A stretch of 64,000 nt of DNA from the NCBI RefSeq assembly GCF_007827795.1, contig NZ_VITI01000003.1:94090-158089 (forward strand). Reading direction: 5' to 3'. This stretch comes from Azospirillum brasilense (GTDB taxonomy: Bacteria > Pseudomonadota > Alphaproteobacteria > Azospirillales > Azospirillaceae). Under the pieces are notes generated by a model, which was not told the DNA's origin, ran no database searches, and saw only the letters and a list, made by a program, of their open reading frames with translations. A program made the position numbers and the translations under genes. This document shows, in pieces, positions 26,503-35,305 of the stretch. How positions within the stretch are numbered: position 1 is the first letter of the stretch; each line of letters begins with the position of its first letter.

Positions 26503-27585
26503 TTAAGCCGCCGGCCCGAGGATCTGGCAGGACCCGATGGGAAGAAGCGCCGTCACCACGCTGCCCGGAGCGAAACTCTGCGCCGGCGGGATGAAGGCGC
26601 GCAGCGTCCGCCCGCCCCCCAGATCCACCAGCACGTCGCGGTACTCGCCCAGATAGGCGGAACGCTGGACCGTGCCGGACAGCACGTTGCAGCCCTCGGT
26701 GGGCAACCCCTTCTCCTCGGCGCCGAACAGCCGGACCTGCGAGGGGCGCACGCACAGCGACACCGTCCCGCCATGCGCCGCGCCGCTGCGGTCGGGTGCC
26801 GTCAGAACATGGCTGCCGACGCGGATGGCGCCATTGCCCTCGCTGGTCCCGGCCAGCTCGTTGTTGGCGCCGATGAAGGTGGCGACGAAGGCGTTGGACG
26901 GCCGCTCGAAGATGTCCTCCGGCGAGCCGAGCTGCTGGAGGTGGCCGGACTTCATGACGGCGATGCGGTCGGCGGTGACCAGCGCCTCCGACTGGTCGTG
27001 GGTGACGTAGACGGTGGTCAGGCCCAGCAGGTCGTGGACCTGCCGGATCTCGAACCGCATCTCCTCGCGCAGATGGGCGTCGAGGTTGGACAACGGCTCG
27101 TCGAGCAGGAGGATGCGCGGCTCGACGGCCAGAGCGCGGGCCAGCGCCACGCGCTGCTGCTGGCCGCCGGACAGCTCCGATGGGTAGCGGTCGCGCAGGG
27201 CTTCCAGCCGGACGGTGCGCAGCGTGCGGTCCAGCCGCTCGGCGATCTCCGCCTTGGGCAGGCGGCGGATAGCGAGGCCGAAGGCGACGTTCTCCGCCAC
27301 CGTCTTGTGCGGCCACACCGCGTAGTTCTGGAACACCAGGGAGATGCCGCGCTTTTCCGGCGGCAGCACCCCGCGCGCCGAGGAGAGCAGCACGTCGTCG
27401 GCCCAGATCTCGCCCTCCGTGGGCGCCTCGAACCCGGCGAGGAGCTGGAGCGTCGTGGACTTGCCGCAGCCCGACGGGCCAAGCAGGGCCAGCAGCGTGC
27501 CGTTGGGGACCTGCAGGTCGATGCCGTGCAGCGCGGTGTAGGTGCCGAAGGACTTGCGGAGGTTCTTGATGCGGATCCCGCTCAT
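26503..27585 (-). CDS. ABC transporter ATP-binding protein (FbpC/PotA type)
   Basis: 360 residues. Walker A is GPSGCGKST (36-44), the signature is LSGGQQQR, and Walker B is RILLLDEPLSNLD, followed by the VTHDQSEAL switch. A C-terminal TOBE-like regulatory domain includes LCVRPSQVRLF and LSGTVQRSAYLGEYRDV. Start ATG 27585 overlaps the permease stop by 4 nt. It energises the importer encoded just upstream. The family is usually annotated as ferric iron, spermidine or thiamine import, but this operon of CoA-ester enzymes points to an organic acid or aromatic substrate. Confidence 0.92.
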   Translation of the reverse strand: MSGIRIKNLRKSFGTYTALHGIDLQVPNGTLLALLGPSGCGKSTTLQLLAGFEAPTEGEIWADDVLLSSARGVLPPEKRGISLVFQNYAVWPHKTVAENVAFGLAIRRLPKAEIAERLDRTLRTVRLEALRDRYPSELSGGQQQRVALARALAVEPRILLLDEPLSNLDAHLREEMRFEIRQVHDLLGLTTVYVTHDQSEALVTADRIAVMKSGHLQQLGSPEDIFERPSNAFVATFIGANNELAGTSEGNGAIRVGSHVLTAPDRSGAAHGGTVSLCVRPSQVRLFGAEEKGLPTEGCNVLSGTVQRSAYLGEYRDVLVDLGGGRTLRAFIPPAQSFAPGSVVTALLPIGSCQILGPAA

Positions 27586-29375
27586 GTGGGGAGAACTCCT
27601 TCCGCCGGGGCGGTTTTACGGGCGGTGGCGCGTGACGTGCGGCGCACGGTGGTCAGGCGCGTCAGGGGGCCGGCGGCGGCCACCAGCGCCAGCGTGATGA
27701 GAAGGAGAAGGACGCTCATGGCGCAGACGGCCTCGTAGTTGCCGCCGTCCTTGGCGTTGTAGATCAGCGTGGTCATCACGTTGGTCTTGGGCGTGATGAG
27801 GAAGACCGCCACCGACAGCTCCCGGATGATCGGGATGAAGACCAGGAACCAGCCCGACAGCAGCCCGCCGCCCATCAGCGGGATGGTGATGGACAGGAAG
27901 GTCCGCCCCTCCCCCGCGCCCAGGCTGCGGGCGGCGCGCTCCAGCTCCGGCCCGATGCCCTTCAGGATCGACCCGCCATGGGCGTAGGCGATGGGCAGGA
28001 AGGTCGCCGCGAAGGCCGCCACCAGCAGAAGCGGCGTGCCGTAGAGGTTCAGCGGCGCCCGCGTGTAGGCGGCGAAGAAGCCGACCGACATGACGATGCC
28101 GGGGATGATGATGGGAACGGTCGTCACCGCGCCGAACAGGCTGGCACCGAACACCAACCGCCGCTCCACGATGTAGGCGACCACGGTGCCGAGCATCACG
28201 CACAGCGTCGCCGCGAGCGTCGAGAACAGCAGCGAGTTGACGATGGCGGTGTGCGTCTCCGAATTTCCGAACAGCGCCCACCAGTACCAGTGCAGCGACA
28301 GGTTCTCCCACGACAGGCCCTGGCCCCAGGCGCGGGTCAGCGACACCAGCAGCAGCGCCGCGTAGGGCAGGAACACCGAGACCAGCGGCAGCAGCAGGGC
28401 CGCGCCGAAGGCCGGCCAGCGGGCGGCGCCCAGCGCGATCCGCCGCCCCGCCCGGCTCTTGCCGGAGATGGTGACGAACTGCTTGCGGCCCAGGATGCGG
28501 CGGCGCATCCAGAACAGCATGGCGGTGACCAGCAGCAGCGGCATGCAGTAGGCGGCCGCCATATAGATTTCCGGCGGGAAGAGCTGGTAGAACTCGGCCA
28601 GCTTGGTCGTGACCACCGGGATGCCGGTCGGCGTCAGCAGGAAGGCTGGGACGCCGAACAGCGTCAGCCCCTGGATGAAGGACAGGATGAAGCTGGCGAT
28701 CACCGCCGGGGTGACCAGCGGGATGGTGATGCTGAGCATGGTGCGCAGCGTGCCGGAGCCCAGCGTGGCGGCGGCGTCCTCAAGCTCCACGGCCATCTCG
28801 TCGAGCGCGCTCGACACCATGGTGAAGCTGTAGGGGACGGTGTAGATGCCGCAGATGAAGATCGCCCCGGTCATCGAGTAGATGTTCAGCAGCGGCCCCG
28901 CCTCCGCCCCGGCGAGCGTGCGCCACAGCGCGTTCAGCCAGCCGGAGTTGGGCGCCGCCAGCAGAATCCAGCCGGTCGCCCCGATGAAGGACGGGGTGAC
29001 GAAGGCGGTCAGCGTCAGCACGCGGATGGTGCGGCGGAACGGCAGGTCGGTCCGCGACACCAGCCAGGCCAGCGGCACGCCGATGCCGACGGCGATCACC
29101 GCGGTCGCCACGGCGAGGAGCAGCGAATTGAACAGCGGTTCCAGAAGCTCCGCCGACTGGAAGATCCGCGCGTAGTTGCCGAGCGTCCAGGCGCCAGTCA
29201 GGTCATCGTGAAAGCTGTTGTTGAGAACCCAGCCGAAGGGCAGGACCACCAGCAGGAAAAGAAGAAGGGCGACGGCGCCGAAGACCACGGTCCTGGCGAG
29301 TGGCACGCGGGCCATCACCGGGCGCGCGGTCCTCGCGGCTGCGCTGTCTGGGCTGTCCGTTGAAATGACCCCCAT
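27582..29375 (-). CDS. ABC transporter fused permease (FbpB-like, two transmembrane domains)
   Basis: 597 residues from ATG 29375, 8 nt after GGAGG; an ATG at 29390 lies too near that site. Two homologous permease halves of about six helices each are fused (first helix VVFGAVALLLFLLVVLPFGW; second half begins near WPAFGAALLLPLVSVFLPY). Each half has an EAA-type loop (AAATLGSGTLRTMLSITIPL and ARSLGAGEGRTFLSITIPL). It forms the membrane channel of the binding-protein-dependent importer. It lies between the binding-protein gene (about 215 bp away, across a REP-like element) and the ATPase gene (ATGA overlap). Confidence 0.92.
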   Translation of the reverse strand: MGVISTDSPDSAAARTARPVMARVPLARTVVFGAVALLLFLLVVLPFGWVLNNSFHDDLTGAWTLGNYARIFQSAELLEPLFNSLLLAVATAVIAVGIGVPLAWLVSRTDLPFRRTIRVLTLTAFVTPSFIGATGWILLAAPNSGWLNALWRTLAGAEAGPLLNIYSMTGAIFICGIYTVPYSFTMVSSALDEMAVELEDAAATLGSGTLRTMLSITIPLVTPAVIASFILSFIQGLTLFGVPAFLLTPTGIPVVTTKLAEFYQLFPPEIYMAAAYCMPLLLVTAMLFWMRRRILGRKQFVTISGKSRAGRRIALGAARWPAFGAALLLPLVSVFLPYAALLLVSLTRAWGQGLSWENLSLHWYWWALFGNSETHTAIVNSLLFSTLAATLCVMLGTVVAYIVERRLVFGASLFGAVTTVPIIIPGIVMSVGFFAAYTRAPLNLYGTPLLLVAAFAATFLPIAYAHGGSILKGIGPELERAARSLGAGEGRTFLSITIPLMGGGLLSGWFLVFIPIIRELSVAVFLITPKTNVMTTLIYNAKDGGNYEAVCAMSVLLLLITLALVAAAGPLTRLTTVRRTSRATARKTAPAEGVLPT

Positions 29376-29402
29376 AGGGTCCGCCTCCATTGTCCGTACT
29401 AT

Positions 29403-29582
29403 CCCTCGCCCCTCCGGGGAGAGGGTGCCCGCAAAGCGGGCGGGTGAGGGGGTTGCGCTTTTGCCGAACGTACCGACACGCGCAACCCCCTCACCCTAAC
29501 CCTCTCCCCGCTTTCGGCGGACCTAAGGTCCGCCTGTCGCGTCAGCGCAAACGAAGTTTGCGCGTGAGCGGAGGGGAGAGGG
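29403..29582. repeat. REP-like intergenic element, copy 2
   Basis: Fills the gap between the permease and binding-protein genes. It has GGGGAGAGGG and CCCTCTCCCC arms, the core TTTTGCCGAACGTACC shared with copy 1, and internal palindromes (GCGGACC/GGTCCGC; CGCAAAC/GTTTGCG) shared in inverted order with copy 3. Lying inside an operon, it may alter the transcript ratio or stability of the binding protein relative to the membrane components. Confidence 0.88.
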
Positions 29583-29591
29583 AATCAGCGA

Positions 29592-30647
29592 TCAGCGCAC
29601 CAGTTCCTTCCACTTGGCGATGCCTTCCGCGACTTCCGGGCCGAGGTCGTCGCCGGTGTTGCGGTACCACTTCAACTGGTCCAGCGACCGCCCCTCCGCC
29701 CAGGGCACGTCCTTGCGCAGCGTCGGCCAGTAGTTCTTCTGGAGGATCATCGACACCTCCGTGGAGTAGAGGAAGTTGGTGAACAGCCGGGCGGCGTTCG
29801 GGTGCGGGGCCTTCGCCAGGATGCCGGTGACGCCCAGATTCAGGATGGCGTCGTCGGACGGCGCCACCACGTCGATGGGATTGCCGGCGGCCTTCTGGGT
29901 CAGCGTGTAGCTGAAGGGCGCGCCGGAGCCGACGACGCGCTCACCGGCCAGGATGTCGGTCACGGTGTCGACGTTGGACTGGCCGACCTTCGGCTTCTGC
30001 TTGCCGAAGGCGCGCAGGAAGTCGTCGCCGTACTTGCGGCGGATGGCGACCACCCAGTTCGCCACGTCGCCGGAGAAGGCCGGGCTGCCCGTGGTGATCT
30101 TGCCCTGCCACTGGTCCTCCAGCAGCGCCTGCCAGCTGGCCGGCGGCGACGGGACCTTGCCCGGCGCGTAGTTGATGCTGGTCAGGCTGATGGCGCCGAC
30201 ATGGTACATCTTGTCGGGGTCGAGGTTGCGGAAGGCGTCCGGAATGTGCACCCCGTCCACCGGCTCGAAGGGCGCGAGCGCGCCGATCTTCTTCAGCTCG
30301 GTATAGTGCAGCATGTTGGTGGTGCCGAGGGAGTCGCACTCGTGGACGCCGCTCTGCAGCTCCATGCGCAGGCGGGTGTAGACGGTCTGCGAGGCCTGGC
30401 GGAGCAGGTTGACCTCGATGCCCGGATACTTGGCCTTGAAGGCGTCGCGGATAGCCTCCATCGTCTGCTGCTCGTAGGAGCCCCAATAGAGGGTCAGGGC
30501 GCCTTCCTTCTTGGCGGCGGCGTAGAGCGGGTCGTCCGCCGCCGCGGCGATGCGCGAGAAGGCGGTGCCGGCCAGCCCGCCGGTCACCAGGGCGGTGCCG
30601 ACGAGTCCGCCGGTCTGGAGAAGGCGGCGGCGCGAGAATTCCATCAT
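29592..30647 (-). CDS. ABC transporter substrate-binding protein, Tat-exported
   Basis: 351 residues. The N-terminus has a twin-arginine signal (FSRRRLLQTGG, hydrophobic stretch, then AAAA-DDP). The mature protein is a class-II periplasmic binding protein of the iron/spermidine type: KKEGALTLYWGSYEQQ, ALAPFEPVDGVHIPDAF and AGERVVGSGAPFSYTL. The Tyr-rich iron-coordinating pattern of FbpA is not clear, so I would not call it an iron protein. It would capture the substrate in the periplasm for the permease and ATPase encoded downstream. It starts 68 nt after the SDR stop. Confidence 0.9.
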   Translation of the reverse strand: MMEFSRRRLLQTGGLVGTALVTGGLAGTAFSRIAAAADDPLYAAAKKEGALTLYWGSYEQQTMEAIRDAFKAKYPGIEVNLLRQASQTVYTRLRMELQSGVHECDSLGTTNMLHYTELKKIGALAPFEPVDGVHIPDAFRNLDPDKMYHVGAISLTSINYAPGKVPSPPASWQALLEDQWQGKITTGSPAFSGDVANWVVAIRRKYGDDFLRAFGKQKPKVGQSNVDTVTDILAGERVVGSGAPFSYTLTQKAAGNPIDVVAPSDDAILNLGVTGILAKAPHPNAARLFTNFLYSTEVSMILQKNYWPTLRKDVPWAEGRSLDQLKWYRNTGDDLGPEVAEGIAKWKELVR

Positions 30648-30715
30648 GTTGCCAATCCCTGTCTTGTTGTTGCGGTACCGCCGTTTCGGCGTCGTTCTTC
30701 GTTCGTGAGCGGAAA

Positions 30716-31486
30716 TCAGTAGTCGCCGGTGGTCGCCCCACCGTCGGCGACGATGGTCTGGCCGGTGATGTAGGCCGCGTCGTCGGACGCCAGGAAGGCG
30801 ACGACGGCGGCGATCTCCGCCGGCTTGCCCAGGCGCCCGATGGGCGTCTTCTCCAACCATTGCGAGCGCACCGCGTCGGGCACGCCCTCGACGATGGCGG
30901 TCTCGACGACGCCGGGAGCGACGGCGTTGACCAGGATGCCGCGGCGCGCCCCTTCCAGGGCGGCGGTGCGGGTCAGCCCGACCACCCCGGCCTTGGAGGC
31001 GGAGTAGTTGGCCTGCCCGAAGGTCCCCAGGATCGCCGTGGAGGCGATGTTGACGATGCGCCCCCAGCCGCGGTCGCCGATCAGACGGAAGGCCGTCTGG
31101 CAGCCCAGCCAGGTGCCGCGCAGGTTCACGTCGATGACGGCGCTCCATTCCGCGTCGGTCATCTTGGGCAGCGAGCGGTCGCGGACGATGCCGGCGACGT
31201 TGACCATAATGTCCACGCCCCGGAAGGCCTCGGGCAGGCCGGTCACGGCGGCGCCCCAGCTTTCCCGGTCCGCGACGTTCAACGCGGTGGCGTGGGCCTG
31301 CGCACCCTCGGCGCGTAACGCGGCGGCGACGCTCTCGGCGGCCTCGGCCCCGATGTCGGCGACGACGACCGCCGCGCCTTCCGCAGCCAGCCGCTCGCAG
31401 ACGGCGCGGCCGATGCCGCCGCCGCCGCCGGTGACGAAGGCGACACGGCCGGCGAGGCGGTTGGACAGAGCGACAGCGGAACTCAT
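30716..31486 (-). CDS. Short-chain dehydrogenase/reductase (FabG/3-hydroxyacyl-CoA dehydrogenase-like)
   Basis: 256 residues of a classical SDR. The cofactor motif is TGGGGGIGRAV, the NAG-like motif is VNVAG, and the catalytic set is Ser in NIASTAI plus YSASK. The C-terminal segment VAPGVVETAIVEG and ITGQTIVADGG are typical of 3-oxoacyl reductases or 3-hydroxyacyl-CoA dehydrogenases. Its start overlaps the MaoC stop by 4 nt. With the MaoC hydratase and thiolase-like protein it would make up hydration, oxidation and thiolysis steps for a CoA ester. Cofactor preference (NAD or NADP) cannot be fixed by eye. Confidence 0.92.
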   Translation of the reverse strand: MSSAVALSNRLAGRVAFVTGGGGGIGRAVCERLAAEGAAVVVADIGAEAAESVAAALRAEGAQAHATALNVADRESWGAAVTGLPEAFRGVDIMVNVAGIVRDRSLPKMTDAEWSAVIDVNLRGTWLGCQTAFRLIGDRGWGRIVNIASTAILGTFGQANYSASKAGVVGLTRTAALEGARRGILVNAVAPGVVETAIVEGVPDAVRSQWLEKTPIGRLGKPAEIAAVVAFLASDDAAYITGQTIVADGGATTGDY

Positions 31487-31932
31487 GCCTGCGTCTCCTT
31501 GCGGGCGATGGAGAGCACGTCCTCGCCCTCCTGCACGGTCTCGCCGCGCTGGTTCTTCACGGTGATGGCGACGCGGACGATGCCGCGGTCGGGCTTGGAG
31601 GCGCTGGGACGGACCTCCGCCACCTCCGCCTCGTAATGCACGGTGTCGCCGGCGAAGACCGGGCCGACGAAGCGGCGGCGCGTCTCCAGGAAGGCGAGGA
31701 TCGCCCAGTCGTCGATGGCGGAGCGCAGGCCGGTGCTGAGCGAGTGGGTCAGCATGCCGTGGGCGATGGTCCGCCCGAAGCCGTTGGCCTTGGCCGCCTC
31801 GGCGTCCATGTGGAGCGGGTTGAAGTCGCCGGTCAGCCCGGCGAACCAGACGATGTGCGCCTCGGTGACGGTGACGCGCGAGGAGCGCGCCCGGTCGCCC
31901 GGCTTGATGTCGTCGAGATGGATGGCGGTCAT
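31483..31932 (-). CDS. MaoC-like (R)-specific enoyl-CoA hydratase
   Basis: 149 residues with a single hot-dog domain. The hydratase motif is intact: FAGLTGDFNPLHMDAEAAK supplies the catalytic Asp and His, followed by FGRTIAHGMLTHSLSTGL. Family members hydrate enoyl-CoA esters. It is 12 nt after the DUF35 gene and overlaps the SDR start. Because the operon's crotonase lacks its catalytic Glu residues, this protein is the more likely hydratase of the pathway. Confidence 0.92.
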   Translation of the reverse strand: MTAIHLDDIKPGDRARSSRVTVTEAHIVWFAGLTGDFNPLHMDAEAAKANGFGRTIAHGMLTHSLSTGLRSAIDDWAILAFLETRRRFVGPVFAGDTVHYEAEVAEVRPSASKPDRGIVRVAITVKNQRGETVQEGEDVLSIARKETQA

Positions 31933-31944
31933 GTCAAAGCACCC

Positions 31945-32346
31945 TCAGTCGGGAGTCCGCGGGCGGAACACGGGGAGGCTGGTGGCCTCGTCGAGTTGGT
32001 GAAAGGCCACGGCGAGCGGCAGTCCGGCCCGCAGATCCGCCTCCGCCACCCCCTCGACGCGGGAGAAGACGGTGACGCCCTCCTCCAGCCGGATCAGGGC
32101 GCAGACATAGGGATCGCCGCGCTGGTTGCCGCGATGGACGACCGAATAGGTCAGCAGTTCGCCGCGCCCGCTGGCCTCGACCCACTCCGGGCGGGCGTGG
32201 GGGGCATGGATGGAATGGGCGCGCGGGTACCATTGATACCGCCCGGTCTCCGGGCAGCGCTGGATCAGGAAGCGCCCCTCGCGCGCCGCCTCCCAGAAGG
32301 GGGCGGATGTCTCATCCTGGACGGGCGGGATGGTCATACTGGTCAT
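31945..32346 (-). CDS. DUF35 OB-fold protein with degenerate zinc ribbon
   Basis: 133 residues. The order matches DUF35/OB-fold acyl-CoA-associated proteins: FWEAAREGRFLIQRC, a rubredoxin-like segment, WVEASGRGELLTYSVV and an OB-fold. In normal members four cysteines bind zinc; here only the first (RC) remains, and the others are replaced (PETGRYQWYPRAHSIHAP). Its partner is the thiolase-like protein encoded 9 nt upstream: DUF35 and SCP-x-type thiolases work as pairs, the small subunit giving structural or CoA-binding support. Loss of three cysteines suggests zinc is not used. Confidence 0.88.
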   Translation of the reverse strand: MTSMTIPPVQDETSAPFWEAAREGRFLIQRCPETGRYQWYPRAHSIHAPHARPEWVEASGRGELLTYSVVHRGNQRGDPYVCALIRLEEGVTVFSRVEGVAEADLRAGLPLAVAFHQLDEATSLPVFRPRTPD

Positions 32347-32355
32347 CGGGGCACC

Positions 32356-33522
32356 TTACCGGGCAAGGATGGCGGTAGCGGCGGAGCAGAAGGTGCCGCC
32401 CAGCCCATGGGCCAGGGCGATGCGGGCGTCGGGCACCTGGACGCCCGGCCCCTCGCCGCGGAGCTGGCGGACGCTCTCGATCAGGGTGAAGATGCCGCGC
32501 TTGCCGGGGTGGTTGGACGACAGGCCGCCGCCGTCGGTGTTGGTCGGCAGGCTGCCGCCCAGCGTCAGGTTGCCGTCCGCGACGAAGGCGCCGCTCTCCC
32601 CCCGCCCGCAGAAGCCGAGATCCTCCAGCGCCAGCATCGGCGTGATGGTGAAGGCGTCGTAGATCTGCGCCACGTCGATCTCGCCGGGGGTCACCCCCGC
32701 CATGGCGAAGGCGCGCGGCCCGGACAGCGCCGCCGGGGTGGTCAGGTCGTCGGGGATCTGGCTGTTCTGGGTGCGCGCCACGGCGGCGCCGTAGCCGACG
32801 AGATGGACCGGCGGCTTCTTCAGGTCGCGCGCCCGCTCCCGGCTGGTCATCACCACGGCGCCGCCGCCGTCGGTCACCACGCAGCAATCCAGCCGGTGCA
32901 GCGGCGACGCGATCATCGGCGAGGCCAGCACGTCGTCCACCGTGATCGGCTTGCGCAACCGGGCGTCGGGGTTCTTCGCGGCGTGCTCGCGGAAGGTCAC
33001 GGCCACCTGGGCGAGCTGTTCCGGCGTGGTGCCGTAGAGGTCCATATGGCGACGGGCGAACAGGCCGTAGGTCGAAATCAGCGTCGGCGCGTAGGGAATC
33101 TCGTACTGGCCGGGGCCGGCGGGGAAGACGAAGGGGTCGAAGGACGGGCTGCTCAGCGGCCACCAGCGCGGGCAGGCGGCGTAGCTGATGACCACCACTT
33201 CGGCCAGCCCGGTAGCGATGGCGGCCGCCGCCTGCCCGGCCTGGAGGATGTAGGAGCAGCCGCCGACGTCGGTGCTGTTCACGTAGGTCGGCGCGATCCC
33301 GATGTATTCGGCCAGTTCGACCACATCCATGGTGCTGCCGCCTTCGGCCCAGTCGCCGGAGGCCGCGCACAGCCCGTCCACGTCCTTCAGAGTCAGACCG
33401 GCGTCGTCCAGCGCGCCGAGGATGCATTCCATCTGAAGGGCGAAGGGGTGGACGCGCGGCGCATCCCGGCGGGGCGATTCAAAAACGCCGGCGATGGCCG
33501 CCTTTCCCGAAAGATCGATCAC
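32356..33522 (-). CDS. SCP-x-type thiolase-like protein
   Basis: 388 residues if started at GTG 33522 (AGGA about 10 nt upstream), where homologues begin (VIDLSGKAAIAGVFESPR); ATG 33561 would add 13 residues without a ribosome-binding site. The thiolase features are present: a nucleophile-position Cys in DVGGCSYILQAG, five residues before Gln as in CxSGxQA, a His in LSSNHPGKRG and a C-terminal Cys in LGGTFCSAATAIL. It would cleave a 3-ketoacyl-CoA or form the C-C bond together with the DUF35 partner. First gene of the minus-strand catabolic operon, divergent from the CoA-transferase. Confidence 0.9.
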   Translation of the reverse strand: MIDLSGKAAIAGVFESPRRDAPRVHPFALQMECILGALDDAGLTLKDVDGLCAASGDWAEGGSTMDVVELAEYIGIAPTYVNSTDVGGCSYILQAGQAAAAIATGLAEVVVISYAACPRWWPLSSPSFDPFVFPAGPGQYEIPYAPTLISTYGLFARRHMDLYGTTPEQLAQVAVTFREHAAKNPDARLRKPITVDDVLASPMIASPLHRLDCCVVTDGGGAVVMTSRERARDLKKPPVHLVGYGAAVARTQNSQIPDDLTTPAALSGPRAFAMAGVTPGEIDVAQIYDAFTITPMLALEDLGFCGRGESGAFVADGNLTLGGSLPTNTDGGGLSSNHPGKRGIFTLIESVRQLRGEGPGVQVPDARIALAHGLGGTFCSAATAILAR

Positions 33523-33965
33523 GCGCGGGTTGTCCTTTCCTGGTTGTGGAAGGCCGCGCATCGCTGCCGCGACGCGCGCCGAGCGGCTTCATTGGACAGG
33601 CGATGAGAGTAAAGAGGCCGCCCGTCTCGGAAATCGTGAAGAATTTCCGATGGCCGGCAGAGATTTCGATCAGACCGATCCGCTCCCGGCAAGATCAAGA
33701 CTACCGGACACAGTTCGTGTCACAAGCAGAAAAAACGATGCGGTCCGGTGCACGGAACGCACCAATGCTACACCGGGCAAATCCATGGAACGGTGCCTTC
33801 CATGCACCGGATTGGGCCAAACTAAGCGATTGTTTTCCGGCCGCCGTGGCGCAAGCCTTTGGGTATCGCATTCCCGCCGCCGCCCTGGACCGGACCGGTT
33901 TCCAGCCGGGCGCGCGGCCCCGCCCGGCCCGCCTGCACGGCGTCCGGCCATCCGAAGGATCATGC
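33523..33965. promoter_or_regulatory. Divergent regulatory region between the thiolase operon and CoA-transferase
   Basis: About 440 bp with no gene. It separates two divergently transcribed arms of a likely catabolic regulon whose LysR-type regulator is encoded 1.3 kb downstream. The clearest element is an inverted repeat at 33627-33650 (see separate entry). I could not assign -35/-10 boxes with confidence. Confidence 0.6.
33627..33650. promoter_or_regulatory. Inverted repeat, candidate LysR-type operator
   Basis: Perfect 8-bp arms TCGGAAAT and ATTTCCGA are separated by an 8-bp spacer, about 105 bp upstream of the thiolase start. Symmetry with a short spacer in a divergent promoter next to a LysR gene is what a regulator box would look like. 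Functional assignment is inference. Confidence 0.5.
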
Positions 33966-35168
33966 ATGCTCAACACCGATACGCAACGCCGCGAAGGCCC
34001 CCTGGCCGGCGTGCGCGTGGTCGATCTCACGCACATGTTGGCCGGCCCCTACAGCACCTGGCTGCTCGGCGCGCTGGGGGCGGAGGTCATCAAGATCGAG
34101 CGTCCCGGCAAGGGCGATTTCACCCGCATCATTGCCCCCTTCAGCGAGGAGGAAAGCATTTACTTCCTCAGCGTCAACCGCAACAAGCGGAGTCTGACGC
34201 TCAACTTGAAGGAGGAAAAGGGCAAGGAGATCTTCAAGAAAATCGTCGCCACCTGCGACGTGCTGGTGGAGAACAACCGGGCCGGGGCGATGGACCGGCT
34301 GGGGCTGGGCTACAACGATCTGAAGGCGGTCAATCCGCGGCTGGTCTACGCCTCGATTTCCGGATTCGGGCAGGACGGCCCCTACCGCCACCGGCCCTGC
34401 TTCGACGTGGTGGCCCAGGCGATGTCCGGCATGATGAGCATCACCGGCGAGCCGGGCGGCGATCCCTGCCGGGTCGGCGCGTCGATCGGCGACATCGGGT
34501 CCAGCCTGTTCGCCGCCGTCGGCATCCTCGCCGCCTTGCAAAAGCGGGTGAGCAGCGGCGAGGGCAGCTTCATCGACGTGGCGATGCTCGATTGCCAGCT
34601 CGCCCTGATGGAGAACGCCATCGCCCGCTTCCTGAACGCCGGGGAGACGCCGCGGGCGCTGGGCAGCCGCCACCCGCTGATCGCCCCCTTCCAGGCCTTC
34701 CCCACCGCCGACAAGCCCATCGCCATCTGCGTGGACACCAACGAGCAGTGGGACCGGATGTGCCGCGCCATGGGCTTGGAGCATCTGCTGTCCGACCCGC
34801 GCTTCCCCACTGGCTCGGCCCGCAACGCCAACCATGCCGAGTTGGAGCCATTGCTGCGCGAGGTCTTCCTCACCCGCGGGCGCGACGCCTGGCTGGACGC
34901 GATGGAGGACGCCGACGTCCCGGCCAGCCCGATCAACAGCGTGCCGGACGCGCTGAACGACCCCCAGGTGGTCCACCGCAAGATGGTCGTCGAGGTGCCG
35001 GAGGGCTCGGGCAAGCGCTTCGCCGCCGTGCCGATCACCATGCCGGAGGCCCCCCTGCCCGCGGAAAGCCCGGCGCCCCGGCTGGGCGAGCACACCGACG
35101 CCATCCTGGCGGATCTCGGTTTCAGCCCCGACGAGATCGGCGCCTTCCGTCGCGACGCGGTGGTGTGA
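33966..35168 (+). CDS. Family III CoA-transferase (CaiB/BaiF type)
   Basis: 400 residues from ATG 33966. The N-terminal LAGVRVVDLTHMLAGPYSTWLLGALGAEVIKIE is the family hallmark. The catalytic Asp is in GSFIDVAMLDCQLALM, where the Asp of formyl-CoA transferase sits. SGFGQDGPYRHRPCFDVVAQAMSG is also typical. It moves CoA between an acyl-CoA and a free acid, activating the imported acid for the pathway encoded on the other strand. No gene-specific substrate can be read. Downstream are the LysR regulator and a thioesterase. Confidence 0.92.
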   Translation: MLNTDTQRREGPLAGVRVVDLTHMLAGPYSTWLLGALGAEVIKIERPGKGDFTRIIAPFSEEESIYFLSVNRNKRSLTLNLKEEKGKEIFKKIVATCDVLVENNRAGAMDRLGLGYNDLKAVNPRLVYASISGFGQDGPYRHRPCFDVVAQAMSGMMSITGEPGGDPCRVGASIGDIGSSLFAAVGILAALQKRVSSGEGSFIDVAMLDCQLALMENAIARFLNAGETPRALGSRHPLIAPFQAFPTADKPIAICVDTNEQWDRMCRAMGLEHLLSDPRFPTGSARNANHAELEPLLREVFLTRGRDAWLDAMEDADVPASPINSVPDALNDPQVVHRKMVVEVPEGSGKRFAAVPITMPEAPLPAESPAPRLGEHTDAILADLGFSPDEIGAFRRDAVV

Positions 35169-35305
35169 TGGCCGGCGGCGCGGGGGGAGAGCGGCGGGCG
35201 GCGGGCGGCGAAGGGGCGCGTGCGGTGCTGGCGGAAATGTTTCATACTGCCGCCGGGATCGCTCCCAGCCTCGCCCCGGCTTCCGTCCACAGCCCAAAGG
35301 TCCGC

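Noticed and set aside
29592-30647. Confident naming as ferric-iron-binding FbpA
   Set aside because: The iron-coordinating tyrosine pattern is not clear and the operon contains CoA-ester enzymes.
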